The position numbers and the translations under genes are program-made. This document shows positions 8,415 through 17,661 of a stretch of 64,000 nucleotides of DNA, piece after piece. The stretch covers positions 1-64,000 of the forward strand of contig WQZD01000005.1 in NCBI GenBank assembly GCA_009780915.1, in the 5' to 3' direction. The stretch is from Propionibacteriaceae bacterium (GTDB lineage Bacteria; Actinomycetota; Actinomycetes; Propionibacteriales; Propionibacteriaceae). The notes beneath the pieces were generated by a model. The model saw only the letters and a list, made by a program, of their open reading frames with translations, did no database searches and had not been told where the DNA came from. How positions within the stretch are numbered: the first letter of the stretch is position 1; each line of letters opens with the position of its first letter.

Positions 8415-8426
8415 AGGAGAAAGACA

Positions 8427-9758
8427 ATGAGATCAGGCAAAGCACTTGCCGCATTGACTATTGCTGGGGCTTTGGCCCTGAGTATGACGGGTTGCTCCAA
8501 CGGCAACTCCACCAACGGCGGCACGACGCCCACCGACACCGGGGGGACAACCCCCGTGACATTGTCGATGTCGGGCTGGTCGTTGAGCACGACGCCCGAG
8601 TTCCAGACCCTGGTGGACGCTTTCAAAACGAAGGAACCCAACGTCACCATCCAGATCAAGGAATACGACCCCAACACCTACGAGAACCTGCTGCTCACCG
8701 ACATGACGGCCAAGCAGGCGCCGGACATCATCACCATCAAGCAGGCCAAGTACACCTACCAGTGGGCGACGGGCAACCAGTTGATGGACGTCTCGGACAT
8801 CGTCTCCAGCCTGCCCTCCTCGGTGACCGGCGCCGTGTCCTACCAGGTCAACGGCAAGAGCTACGGCGTCCCGTACCGCCAGGACTCCTGGCTGTTGTTC
8901 TACAACAAGGACCTGTTCGACAAGGCCGGGGTCGCCATCCCCGACGGCAAGTGGACCTGGGACGATTACGTCAACACCGCCAAGGAACTGACGACGAACC
9001 TCAAGGCGGCTGGCAGCGCGGCACTGGGGACCTACGAGCACTCGTGGCAGTCCACGATCCAAGGGTTCGCCAACGCCCAGAAGGGTGACAACACCAACCC
9101 GTCCGGCCCGTACTTCTCCGGCGACTACTCGTACATGCTGCCGTACTACCAGAACGTGCTGTCCCTGCAGGACTCCGGCGCTCAGGTCGCGTACGCAGAC
9201 GTGACGACGAACAAGCTGACGTATCAGGCGCAGTTCGGCAAGGAGTCGGCCGCCATGATGCTCATGGGCTCGTGGTACATCGCGACTCTGGTGTCCCAGC
9301 AGAAGTCCGGCGACGCCGACCAGTTCACCTGGGGCATGGCGCCGGCGCCGCAGGTCGACTCCTCGACCTTCAGCACCCCCGTCACCTTCGGCGATCCAAC
9401 CGGGATGGGCATCAACGCCAACATCGATCCGAGCAAGCTGCAAGCGGCCAAAGACTTCCTCGCCTTCGTCGCCTCGCAGGACGCCGCCACGGCTCTCGCC
9501 GGAATCGGGATCACCCCCTCGATGTCGTCCGCCGCTGTGACCGCCGCCGTGTTCGCGGGGGCAGGGATGCCGACAGACACCTTGAGCCAGACCGCGTTCC
9601 AGACGCACAAGACCTATCCGGAGAACCCCTCCAGTGCGATCACGATGAACATCTCGACGGTGCTCAACGACGCCCACACGGCGATCATGAGCGAGTCCAC
9701 TGATCCGGCGACGGCCCTGGCCCAAGCCGGCACGAAGGTGCAGAACAAGGATTGGTGA
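8427..9758 (+). CDS. Sugar ABC transporter substrate-binding lipoprotein
   Basis: A 443-residue family-1 extracellular solute-binding protein. The lipoprotein signal peptide ends at lipobox SMTGC (Cys23), followed by a Gly/Thr/Asn-rich linker. The fold motifs VTLSMSGWSLSTTPEFQTLV and GVPYRQDSWLLFYNKDLFDK are typical of oligosaccharide-binding proteins. It has a strong ribosome-binding site (AAAGGAG) 12 bp after the hydrolase stop. It would deliver sugar to the two permeases downstream. No ATPase gene is in the operon, so a shared MsiK/MalK-type ATPase encoded elsewhere is expected. Confidence 0.93.
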   Translation: MRSGKALAALTIAGALALSMTGCSNGNSTNGGTTPTDTGGTTPVTLSMSGWSLSTTPEFQTLVDAFKTKEPNVTIQIKEYDPNTYENLLLTDMTAKQAPDIITIKQAKYTYQWATGNQLMDVSDIVSSLPSSVTGAVSYQVNGKSYGVPYRQDSWLLFYNKDLFDKAGVAIPDGKWTWDDYVNTAKELTTNLKAAGSAALGTYEHSWQSTIQGFANAQKGDNTNPSGPYFSGDYSYMLPYYQNVLSLQDSGAQVAYADVTTNKLTYQAQFGKESAAMMLMGSWYIATLVSQQKSGDADQFTWGMAPAPQVDSSTFSTPVTFGDPTGMGINANIDPSKLQAAKDFLAFVASQDAATALAGIGITPSMSSAAVTAAVFAGAGMPTDTLSQTAFQTHKTYPENPSSAITMNISTVLNDAHTAIMSESTDPATALAQAGTKVQNKDW

Positions 9759-9780
9759 TCCAATCCTGAGGAGGTGGGAA

Positions 9781-9813
9781 GCCGGTCGGCTCGATGCCAC
9801 GTCACCGACCGGC
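9781..9813 (+). terminator. Intergenic hairpin after the substrate-binding protein gene
   Basis: A perfect 9-bp stem GCCGGTCGG/CCGACCGGC with a 15-nt loop, followed by GTTTCC rather than a clean T-run. Such hairpins between the binding-protein and permease genes usually cause partial termination or protect the upstream message. Confidence 0.5.
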
Positions 9814-9957
9814 GTTTCCACCGTACGATAGTCCTATGACCGTCCAGGGGCGTCTCGGCGTCACACCCGGGACACCCCTGGACGACTCGCCGCACCGGGC
9901 CCGCCCGGTTCGGCTAGCATGGGAGCCGACACGCAGAACTCGATGACGAGGAGGATG

Positions 9958-11124
9958 ATGTCAACCACAGCCTCTGCGCCCCGCACACCACGTACCCCCC
10001 GCGCCACCGGCGCGTCCGGCGGCCGCCGGACATCCGCGTCACCTGGGCCCACACGCCACCACAACGCCCTGAGAAGGCGAAACACCGCCTTGGGCTGGAG
10101 CTTCATCGCCCCCAACTTCATCGGTTTCGCCCTGATCACGATGGTCCCGATCATCCTGCTCTTCTACATGGCCTTCACCGACTGGAACGCGCTGACCACG
10201 CCCAACTGGACCGGACTGGCCAACTTCGAGCGCCTCATGCGCAACACGACCTTCCGCGCGGCGGTGGCGCAGACCTTCTACTACGCCATCCCCCACATCA
10301 TCCTCACGGGAATCCTGGCCCTGGCCCTCGCGATCCTGCTGAACCAGAAGCTCAAGGGCGTGGCCTTCTTCCGGGCGGCCGCCTTCTTCCCGTACATCAC
10401 CTCCATCGTGGCCATCGCCATCGTGTGGAACCTGCTCTTCTCCCCCACGTACGGACCGATCAACGAGATCCTGCACTTCTTCGGGGTGGCCAACCCGCCC
10501 AAGTGGACGGTGTCGAGCACCTGGGCCATGCCGGCCATCATCATCGTGGGCACCTGGCGAGAAATGGGATACTACATGATCCTGTTCCTGGCCGGACTCC
10601 AGACCATCCCCCGGGAACTCTATGAGGCGGCCAAAGTGGACGGCGCCAACGCCTGGCAGCGTTTCGTCCACATCACCGTGCCCGGCCTGCGCCCGACCAC
10701 CTTCTTCGTCACCGTCATGCTGGCCATCCAGAGCTTCAAAGTCTTCGACCTCATCCAGGTCATGACCGACGGAGGGCCGGGCACCTCCACCTACGTCATC
10801 TCGTACTTCATCTATCAGAAGACCCTCGGCTACTATTCGACCGGCGAGTTCGGGTACGCCTCGGCGGCCAGCCTGGTCCTGTTCTTCATCTGTCTGACGG
10901 TGACCGTCTTGCAGTTCATCGTCAACCAGCAGGCCGACCTGGTCAAACCCTGGTGGTCGTCGCTTCCGATGATCGTCGGGTTGGTCTTCTTCGCCCTGGC
11001 CGTGTGGGGATTCTGCGTCGGACACGCCCTGATCATCGGCTGGGGATGGTACCTGGTGCTGTTCGTCCTCTGCTTCGTCGCCGTCGGCGTGCACACCTCC
11101 ATCCTGAGACGGAGGCAGTCATGA
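9958..11124 (+). CDS. Sugar ABC transporter permease (MalF-type)
   Basis: An integral membrane protein of about 388 residues. After a basic, Thr/Pro/Arg-rich N-terminal tail it has the usual six helices and the EAA loop (YEAAKVDGANAWQRFVHITVPG) that contacts the ATPase. Unusually, about 75 residues with two extra predicted membrane helices follow the normal C-terminus (near VNQQADLVKPWW). Start choice: GAGGAGG at 9948-9954 sits just before ATG codons at 9955 and 9958; an ATG at 9919 is in frame but has no ribosome-binding site. The gene overlaps the next one by 4 bp. Confidence 0.9.
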   Translation: MSTTASAPRTPRTPRATGASGGRRTSASPGPTRHHNALRRRNTALGWSFIAPNFIGFALITMVPIILLFYMAFTDWNALTTPNWTGLANFERLMRNTTFRAAVAQTFYYAIPHIILTGILALALAILLNQKLKGVAFFRAAAFFPYITSIVAIAIVWNLLFSPTYGPINEILHFFGVANPPKWTVSSTWAMPAIIIVGTWREMGYYMILFLAGLQTIPRELYEAAKVDGANAWQRFVHITVPGLRPTTFFVTVMLAIQSFKVFDLIQVMTDGGPGTSTYVISYFIYQKTLGYYSTGEFGYASAASLVLFFICLTVTVLQFIVNQQADLVKPWWSSLPMIVGLVFFALAVWGFCVGHALIIGWGWYLVLFVLCFVAVGVHTSILRRRQS

Positions 11125-11963
11125 TGGGCAAGGGTCTCCACCGGGTCGGCAAGGCCGTCCTGTACGTCTTCCTCGTCGCGTTCGCCGTCTTCCTGCTCGT
11201 CCCCTTCTTCTGGATGATCATGTCGTCCCTGAAGAAGAACATCGACGTGTTCACCATCCCGATCCGCTGGATCCCCCAGGTCTTCCAGTGGCACAACTAC
11301 GTCGACATCTGGACGCAGGCCGCCATGGGCACCTGGCTGCAGAACACCCTCATCCTGTCCGTCGTCGTCACCCTGCTCCAATTGCTGACCGGCTCGTTCG
11401 CGGCGTACGGCTTCGCCCGGGTCCGCTTCCCGGGCCGCGACGCCCTCTTCCTGGCGTACGTGGCGACCATCGCCGTGCCCTGGCAGGCGTACATGATCCC
11501 CCAGTTCATCTTGATGACCAAGATCCACCTGACCGGCAAGGGCTTGTGGCCCATGATCGTCCTCCAAGCCTTCGGGGCCTTCGGCGTGTTCTTGATGAAA
11601 CAGTTCTTCGAGACGATCCCCGAGGAGTTGTCGGAGTCCGCCCGCCTGGACGGGCTGAGCGAGTACGGGATCTGGCTGCGGATCATGCTCCCGCTGTCCG
11701 GCCCCGCGCTGGCCTCCCTGGCCCTGCTCACCTTCGTCACCACGTGGAACGATTACATGGGCCCCCTGATCTACCTGCGCAACCGGGCGTACTTCACGAT
11801 CCAGATCGGCCTGAAGACCTTCCAAGCCGACCCGCAGGGAAGCTCCCTCAACGCGCTGTTGTTCGCGGGGTCGGTGTTGTCGATCCTGCCCATCGCCATC
11901 ATCTTCTTGCTGGGGCAGCGGTTCTTCATCGAGGGCATCGCCACCTCGGGGATGAAGGGGTGA
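11121..11963 (+). CDS. Sugar ABC transporter permease (MalG-type)
   Basis: A 280-residue inner-membrane permease of the CUT1 family with six predicted helices and the EAA motif ESARLDGLSEYGIWLRIMLP. The ATG at 11121 overlaps the stop of the preceding permease (ATGA), indicating translational coupling. It pairs with the MalF-type permease to form the importer channel. The family's usual C-terminus is present (RFFIEGIATSGMKG). Confidence 0.93.
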   Translation: MMGKGLHRVGKAVLYVFLVAFAVFLLVPFFWMIMSSLKKNIDVFTIPIRWIPQVFQWHNYVDIWTQAAMGTWLQNTLILSVVVTLLQLLTGSFAAYGFARVRFPGRDALFLAYVATIAVPWQAYMIPQFILMTKIHLTGKGLWPMIVLQAFGAFGVFLMKQFFETIPEELSESARLDGLSEYGIWLRIMLPLSGPALASLALLTFVTTWNDYMGPLIYLRNRAYFTIQIGLKTFQADPQGSSLNALLFAGSVLSILPIAIIFLLGQRFFIEGIATSGMKG

Positions 11964-11964
11964 C

Positions 11965-12678
11965 ATGAGAGGGTTCTCAGGCGCCTTCCTGGCCGTGTCG
12001 GGGATGTTCTACATCATGTTGATGACCAACATCCTGATCGCGGTCACCTGCCTGCCCGTGTGGGTCCTGGGCCTGCTGGTCGACCTGCGCAGTTCCTGGC
12101 TGTGGGTCGCGGTCTTCGCGATCCTGCTGGCCCCCGCCCTCGCGGGGGCCGACGCGGTCTTCAAGGCCTACTCCCTGGACGCCTCCACTGCGGCCGTGCG
12201 CACCTTCTTCCGCGCCTGGCGCGACTCCTGGAGGCGGGTCGGCCTGGTCGGCCTCGGCTTCCAGGCGTTCTTCCTCGTCGTCGGGGTCGACTTCTACGTC
12301 CTGACCCTGTGGGGGTACGGCATGCTCGCCCTGCCGATCACCATCGTCCTGGCGGGGGTCGGCACCGTGACGGCGATGGTGTCCTGGGTGGGGCTGATGG
12401 ACAGGCCCGACCTGACCCGGATCGCGGTGGTGAAAGCCAGCCTCTATCTGGTGGTGCGCAAAGCCGGGTGGAGCGTGTTCTCCCTGGTCATCCTGGGTGT
12501 GGTCGGATCGGTCGTCTGGGTCCAGCCCGCCCTCGGCCTGGGGCTGTTGCTCGCGCCGGGGCTGTACGTCGTGTGGGGCAACTCCCGGCGGACCCTGTTC
12601 GACCTGCTGCCGACGACCGAACAGATCCATGACGACGACCCCCAACTCGTCCGCCGGATCCGGAAGGATCCCACGTGA
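11965..12678 (+). CDS. DUF624 (YesL-like) membrane protein
   Basis: A 237-residue protein with five predicted membrane helices, matching the DUF624/YesL family by its N-terminal segment (GFSGAFLAVSGMFYIMLMTN), the conserved LPVWVLGLL and the ADAVFKAYS region. DUF624 proteins are often encoded beside CUT1 sugar permeases and glycan hydrolases, and their role is unknown. It starts 1 bp after the MalG-type stop and overlaps the next gene by 4 bp, so it is part of the operon. Confidence 0.82.
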   Translation: MRGFSGAFLAVSGMFYIMLMTNILIAVTCLPVWVLGLLVDLRSSWLWVAVFAILLAPALAGADAVFKAYSLDASTAAVRTFFRAWRDSWRRVGLVGLGFQAFFLVVGVDFYVLTLWGYGMLALPITIVLAGVGTVTAMVSWVGLMDRPDLTRIAVVKASLYLVVRKAGWSVFSLVILGVVGSVVWVQPALGLGLLLAPGLYVVWGNSRRTLFDLLPTTEQIHDDDPQLVRRIRKDPT

Positions 12679-13679
12679 GACTCGCCGCTGCCCTGGAGCC
12701 AGCCGTGCGCCGGGGATTCTTCACACCAGCCCAATGGGACCGGCTGTGCTCGCTGGCCGAGGTGGACCTCCTGCCCACGCCCGTGGACCTCACCACCCAG
12801 GAGAGCCGGGCCGTCCTGGCCCATGCCGAGGGCCTTCTGACCGGCTGGGGCTGCCCGCCGCTGACGCCCGCGATCCTGGACTCCTGCCCCGAGGTGAAGG
12901 TGATCATCCACACGGGCGGATCGGTACGGGCCTTCGTGGGCGAGGAGGTCTACCGTCGCGGGATCCTCGTCACCTCGCAGACCGCCCTCAACGCCGAACC
13001 GGTCGCCCAGTTCTGCCTCGCCCATATCCTCTTGGGCGCCAAAGGGGCGAGCCAGGCCAGTCGGCGCTATGGCGCGGAGAAGAGCCTGAGCACCTTCGAG
13101 GACGGGTGGGCCACGACGGGCATCGGCGTGCGCGGCGCCACGGTCGCCCTGATCGGGTACGGCAGGGTGTGCCACCGCCTCATCGAGGTGTTGCGCCCCT
13201 TCGGTGCTCGCGTCCTGCTGGTCACCCCGTACCTGGACGAGGCCTCCGCCCAGGCCCTCGGCGTGGAACTGGCGCCTATGGAAGACGCCTTCGCCACCGC
13301 CGACGTCATCTCCCTCCACCTGGGCGACACGCCTGACAACCACGGCGTGATCTGCTCCCGCCTGCTCTCCCTCATCAAACCCGGCGCCACCTTCATCAAC
13401 ACCGCCCGCGGGATCCTGGTGGACGAGGCCGCCCTGGTGGGAGAACTGCTCACGGGCCGATTCGACGCGGTGCTGGACGTGACCTGGCCCGAGGTCCCCG
13501 CGCCAGACTCCCCGTTGTGGACCCTGCCCAACGTCACCCTCACCCCCCATTGGGCAGGCTCCCTAGGTCGAGAACTCACCCGGTTGGGCCAAGGGGCGGT
13601 GGACAATGTGCAGGAATACCTCGCGGGCCTCCCTCTGACCGGTCGGATCGACCCCACCATGGCAGCCCGGATCGCGTGA
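12675..13679 (+). CDS. NAD-dependent D-isomer 2-hydroxyacid dehydrogenase family protein
   Basis: A 334-residue cytoplasmic oxidoreductase. The Rossmann segment is VALIGYGRVCHRLIEVLRPF (about residues 156-175). The catalytic Arg lies in ATFINTARGILVDEAAL, the Glu position in VTWPEVPAPDSPLW and the His in LTPHWAG. This is the usual Arg-Glu-His set of the family. The GTG start overlaps the preceding stop by 4 bp. As the last gene of the glycan operon it probably handles a keto- or hydroxy-acid made from the imported sugar; the substrate cannot be read from the sequence. Confidence 0.88.
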   Translation: MRLAAALEPAVRRGFFTPAQWDRLCSLAEVDLLPTPVDLTTQESRAVLAHAEGLLTGWGCPPLTPAILDSCPEVKVIIHTGGSVRAFVGEEVYRRGILVTSQTALNAEPVAQFCLAHILLGAKGASQASRRYGAEKSLSTFEDGWATTGIGVRGATVALIGYGRVCHRLIEVLRPFGARVLLVTPYLDEASAQALGVELAPMEDAFATADVISLHLGDTPDNHGVICSRLLSLIKPGATFINTARGILVDEAALVGELLTGRFDAVLDVTWPEVPAPDSPLWTLPNVTLTPHWAGSLGRELTRLGQGAVDNVQEYLAGLPLTGRIDPTMAARIA

Positions 13680-13710
13680 GGGGGTGGCGACCGGCAAGAG
13701 CTTGGCGGAT

Positions 13711-13749
13711 CCCCGGCGCCACAGGAGAAATCCTCCGGACACGCCGGGG
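13711..13749 (+). terminator. Putative terminator of the glycan operon
   Basis: An outer stem CCCCGGCG (13711-13718) with CGCCGGGG (13742-13749) encloses an inner AGGA/TCCT hairpin. A G-run and GATTC follow rather than a T-run, so it is a hairpin of probable but unproved terminator function. Confidence 0.45.
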
Positions 13750-13789
13750 GGATTCAGATACCCTGACGATACTTTGCTAGGGTGAAACA

Positions 13790-16700
13790 ATGATTACAGA
13801 GAGTCTATTGACGCTAGCCGGCGTGCCACTCGGTTTGGTGACGAATCTGACCTCGGATCGAATCAACTCCTTCCTTGAGACACATGATTTCCTGGCCGAG
13901 GGCCTGGATGACATTTTCGTGGAGGCATTTCTCCGTGCGATAAAGCGCCACAAGAAGTCGCACGACAGTACTGCCCAATCCACGTTGGATAGTCTGGCTA
14001 AAAAAATCAAAAGGAACAAGAGCAGGTTCTTGAAGGTATTTTCGGGCCCCGAGACCATCCGCAGCCTCGGCAACGAGTCATATGTGACGGAGCGAGCTGA
14101 AATGCTCGCCCAGGAATACACAGTTGGCGACTGCGACCTCACGACCGTCCTGATCAAAGACTGCCTTCACGATTATCTGCACTGCTTCTTTGCGCACGTG
14201 TCCGAGCGGCAAGCGATGAGCATCATGATCACAGAGCTGTTCAAATGCAACGACTCTCTTGACGACGCTGCTGCCGTCTTGGCGCAGTTGAAGGCCACGA
14301 TTTCGGTGGACGACTTCTCGACCGTCCGAGACTCGGTCCTGGGTCATGTCACTCGCAATCACGAGGAGTACAAGCGAGCACTCGCCGACTACGATGACTA
14401 CGTCCAGGCACACTTCCGTGACCTGCCGCTCAGGGGCTATGCTCCGCGTATCGGTGGCGCCCTCGTAGCGATGAAGCTGGAAGACATTTATGTGCCTCTG
14501 CGACTCGATAAGGAGAAGGTGGAGCCGGGCTTCTCAATTAGGTATTCCCTTGAGGGGCCGGTGATGGATGAGGCCTTGGAGGTAGACACCTTGTTGAGCT
14601 ACAAGCGCACAGTCCTGTTGGGCAAGCCGGGGTCGGGCAAGTCCACCACTCTCAAGCACATGGCCGTCACAGCATCACAGCGACACGCGAACCCGGGGAC
14701 AAGCGGGCCGGTGCCAATTCTGTTCCGGGTCGCGGAATACGCAGAGCAGTACAAAGAAACACATGTGCCCCTCCATGAGTATCTGTGTGCTCAAGCGTTC
14801 GAATCGAAATTCCAGTGGCTCATTGACGTCACCCTGAGGTACTCGGACGCGCTGTTGTTGGTAGATGGTCTCGACGAAGTGACCGACAAGGCCTTGCGGC
14901 TTCAGGTGGTCGCCAAAATCGAGGACTTCCTCGACGCATACAGCAACTGCCAGTGCATTGTTTCATCTCGAATCATCGGCTATGACGAGGTTCGGCTCGG
15001 CCCGGGCTTCGCTCACTTTCAGTTGGATGACTTTTCGGCGTCACAAATCCGTATGTTCACCGAATGCTGGACATCCGCCATACATGAGGATTGGACCCAA
15101 GCTGAGATCGACCGCGAAGCCGCAGCCATGAACGCCGCGATATGCGCCCATGACTCGGTCTTCCGACTGGCAACGAACCCATTGTTGATGACCATCATCG
15201 CCATGATCTACTTCAGGGATATGAGGCTGCCCAACCGACGAGTAGCGCTGTACGAGTACAGCACCGAAACTTTCCTGGAGAACTGGGTACTCTTGCGGGT
15301 TGGCGATGAGTCCAAGCTCAAGTCGCGGGAGGACATCATTGAGATTCTGTCTCCGATCGCCTTCTACATGCACCGAGACAGGGCCGACAGCCAGATTCCG
15401 GAGAGCGAACTGCGGATCAAGTTTCAGGAACAATACCTGCGCATCCACACAAGAGCGAATGAAGACATCGCACGGCGGGAGACCAGCGAGTTCATCAAGT
15501 TCCTGAGGGAACAGGCCGGCTTTTTTTACGAGGTCGTTTCGCCGCCAGAAAGCGAGAACCTCTTCGGGTTCATGCACGGCACATTTGAAGAATACTTCGC
15601 TGGAATGTACGTCGCCAATGACTTCAACAACGGCGGGAATCTATGGCACACAGCGATTTACAAATCGCGATGGACTGAGGTGCTCCGTCTCGCGGCGGCT
15701 CACCTGAGTGTTCACATGGGCCGCGAGAAGACGACGGAGTTCATCCGAGCCATTATGGGCGTGCGGGACGACTTCCCCGAACTCGGTCGGCGCGAGATCC
15801 TGCTGTGCCGCATCTTCTCCGACGACATCACGGTCACCGACGACTGTCGACAGGACTTCATCCAGACGGTTGTCGACTTCTTCTCCCAAGACGTTTCTGG
15901 GCCTCTGCGGGACGGTCGAACCGTGAAGGAAGGCGTCGGCTTCGAGTCGCTCTTTCGGAGCAACGTTGGCAACGACTTCTGGCTAGCGTGCTTCGATAGG
16001 GCCCGAGCCCTTGACGCCAATAACGCGCTCGCAGGGCTGCTTTTGGACGTCATCGTCGACAGTGGCGCACCCCTAGACGAGAGCCGAATCAAGCTCGTAC
16101 GCCAGTACCTTGACGATATGCCGATGCCAGATCTGGCGCGGATCGTGGCTCGTCAGGGGTCGGTCCGCCTTCATGAAAACAATATGTCGAATCTATTGTA
16201 CGCCAGCTTCTGCGATCGGTTGCCCGAAGCGACGACAACCGAGTTTGAAGTCATTCTTCCAATTATGCGGGGCATCATCTTCCCCAAGACCCCTGCGCTC
16301 AAGTGGGTAATGATTTTTTCCCGTGGCCTGATGTCATCAATGGCGAACACCGCCAATTACAATCGCGTTAAAGCGCTCGTTCTTGGAGGTATTCTTGTCT
16401 ACTCATATACCCCCGAGGTTGAGAATGTGTTGCCTCACGGGTTTTTGACCAAGGATGACAACGCTTGGCTGCGTAGGGTTGATTATCATGAGGAGAGTGA
16501 TTTTCGCTACTCAGCTAGATACATTACATGTAGTGCGGTTCCTGGAAAGGACAACTGCCTCTGGGTAATACATGTCTCGCTAGACCACTTTGACCACCTC
16601 ATAGGTGTCACGGTATTTAATGCTACAACACGCGAAGAAGTGGTGATACCGCTAGATCCGCATCCATCCACATCGAACATCCCCGAGTTGGGGGGCCTTC

Positions 16701-17146
16701 CTCCCGATGTCCGGAAATGTGTTATCGCGCATCTCTTGGAGTTCGTCGACCCTGGGGAAGCCTCCCGGCATCTGTTCGACAGATTGCTCGCACTGGGTCT
16801 TGACGACATATCACCCTACTGGTGGTTGAAGTATATACGAGCACACGTTCACGAAGATGCCCGCTTAGAGCAGGCCTTCCTCATATCACGCCACTATTCT
16901 CGTTACAGCCCCGTTAACGTGCGCACAACGGCAGAATGCCTGGCAATGCCTTTCTCGTACAAGCCATCATCGCCGATGCAAGCCCTGATCCAACGAGCCC
17001 ATCAGACCCCGATTTCCCTGGATCTGTTGAAGCAGGTCCAGCAGTTCGCATTGATGGCCGATGAGCCGCTGAAAACCGCTGCCCTGTCTCTGCTGGGAGA
17101 ACTAGTAAATCAAGGAGATAACCCCGAGGAGTTTCGGTTCGAGTGA
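13790..17146 (+). CDS. Large NACHT-domain NTPase (bacterial NLR-like, probable antiphage protein)
   Basis: A 1,118-residue STAND-class protein. An N-terminal helical region of about 240 residues precedes a NACHT module with Walker A GKPGSGKST (278-286), Walker B LLLVDGLDEV (about 355-364) and a sensor-like SSRIIGYDEV. Behind it are a winged-helix-like segment (NPLLMTIIAMIYF, then FMHGTFEEYFAG) and a long helical C-terminus without recognised repeats. Bacterial NACHT proteins of this layout protect against phages, with the N-terminus as effector and the C-terminus as sensor. No N-terminal nuclease, TIR or membrane effector motif is visible, so the effector is unidentified. The gene stands alone between the glycan operon and a toxin-antitoxin remnant, and its base composition is less GC-rich than its neighbours. 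Confidence 0.85.
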   Translation: MITESLLTLAGVPLGLVTNLTSDRINSFLETHDFLAEGLDDIFVEAFLRAIKRHKKSHDSTAQSTLDSLAKKIKRNKSRFLKVFSGPETIRSLGNESYVTERAEMLAQEYTVGDCDLTTVLIKDCLHDYLHCFFAHVSERQAMSIMITELFKCNDSLDDAAAVLAQLKATISVDDFSTVRDSVLGHVTRNHEEYKRALADYDDYVQAHFRDLPLRGYAPRIGGALVAMKLEDIYVPLRLDKEKVEPGFSIRYSLEGPVMDEALEVDTLLSYKRTVLLGKPGSGKSTTLKHMAVTASQRHANPGTSGPVPILFRVAEYAEQYKETHVPLHEYLCAQAFESKFQWLIDVTLRYSDALLLVDGLDEVTDKALRLQVVAKIEDFLDAYSNCQCIVSSRIIGYDEVRLGPGFAHFQLDDFSASQIRMFTECWTSAIHEDWTQAEIDREAAAMNAAICAHDSVFRLATNPLLMTIIAMIYFRDMRLPNRRVALYEYSTETFLENWVLLRVGDESKLKSREDIIEILSPIAFYMHRDRADSQIPESELRIKFQEQYLRIHTRANEDIARRETSEFIKFLREQAGFFYEVVSPPESENLFGFMHGTFEEYFAGMYVANDFNNGGNLWHTAIYKSRWTEVLRLAAAHLSVHMGREKTTEFIRAIMGVRDDFPELGRREILLCRIFSDDITVTDDCRQDFIQTVVDFFSQDVSGPLRDGRTVKEGVGFESLFRSNVGNDFWLACFDRARALDANNALAGLLLDVIVDSGAPLDESRIKLVRQYLDDMPMPDLARIVARQGSVRLHENNMSNLLYASFCDRLPEATTTEFEVILPIMRGIIFPKTPALKWVMIFSRGLMSSMANTANYNRVKALVLGGILVYSYTPEVENVLPHGFLTKDDNAWLRRVDYHEESDFRYSARYITCSAVPGKDNCLWVIHVSLDHFDHLIGVTVFNATTREEVVIPLDPHPSTSNIPELGGLPPDVRKCVIAHLLEFVDPGEASRHLFDRLLALGLDDISPYWWLKYIRAHVHEDARLEQAFLISRHYSRYSPVNVRTTAECLAMPFSYKPSSPMQALIQRAHQTPISLDLLKQVQQFALMADEPLKTAALSLLGELVNQGDNPEEFRFE

Positions 17147-17253
17147 GTGTGACACCCCGTCATCCGCATTCCGCATACGTCACTCTCCGCCACTCCAGCC
17201 GTCCGTACCACACCGGCGTCAGACGAGTCCATGCCGTACCCTCAGCCCGTGCG

Positions 17254-17352
17254 TCAGCCGATCAGGCGCAGGAACTGGGCGGGAGTAAGCATCTGGGGAC
17301 GCTCGAGGTCGGCGTCGAGGAGGTCCTTGTCGCCGGTGACGATGGCGTCGGC
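17254..17352 (-). pseudogene. C-terminal remnant of a PIN-domain toxin
   Basis: Immediately after the antitoxin stop codon, and in the same frame, 32 codons encode ADAIVTGDKDLLDADLERPQ and then MLTPAQFLRLIG before a stop. IVTGDKDLL is the hallmark C-terminal motif of PIN_3-type VapC ribonuclease toxins. The start codon and roughly the first 100 residues, including the first catalytic Asp, are gone, so no toxin can be made. Confidence 0.8.
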
Positions 17353-17628
17353 TCACGCCCGCCGAGCCTCCCGGCGCATTTCGGTGACGTAGTCGGTCAC
17401 AGAATCCTCGTCCGGGAACCCGGCTTCCTCGGCCTTCCCGACCATCTCGGCCTGAAGCATACGCATGGCGTACAACGCGGGGTTCATCATCACCACTCGG
17501 TCGGTGTCCCAGATCAATGCGACCCTGTCGCCCGTCTCGACGGACAGCTTCTGACGGATGTCTCTAGGCAGCGTGATCTGGCCTTTCGCCATCACTTTCG
17601 CCACCTCGAGCAGCACGGGAGCACTCAT
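17353..17628 (-). CDS. AbrB/VapB-type antitoxin
   Basis: A 91-residue swapped-hairpin AbrB protein. VMAKGQITLPRDIRQKLSVE and the following GDRVALIWDTDRVVMMNP form the DNA-binding barrel; the acidic helical tail would bind the toxin. It has a strong ribosome-binding site (AGGAAGGAG) and a palindromic operator just upstream. Its cognate PIN toxin is reduced to a C-terminal scrap behind it. It may now act only as an autorepressor or neutralise related toxins elsewhere. Confidence 0.85.
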   Translation of the reverse strand: MSAPVLLEVAKVMAKGQITLPRDIRQKLSVETGDRVALIWDTDRVVMMNPALYAMRMLQAEMVGKAEEAGFPDEDSVTDYVTEMRREARRA

Positions 17629-17647
17629 CGCAGCTCCTTCCTATTAT

Positions 17648-17661
17648 CCCTACATATAGGG
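17648..17661 (-). promoter_or_regulatory. Palindromic operator of the antitoxin
   Basis: CCCTA-CATA-TAGGG, 20 bp upstream of the antitoxin start and overlapping an AT-rich -10-like stretch on the minus strand. The position and symmetry fit autoregulation by an AbrB-type dimer. Confidence 0.5.
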
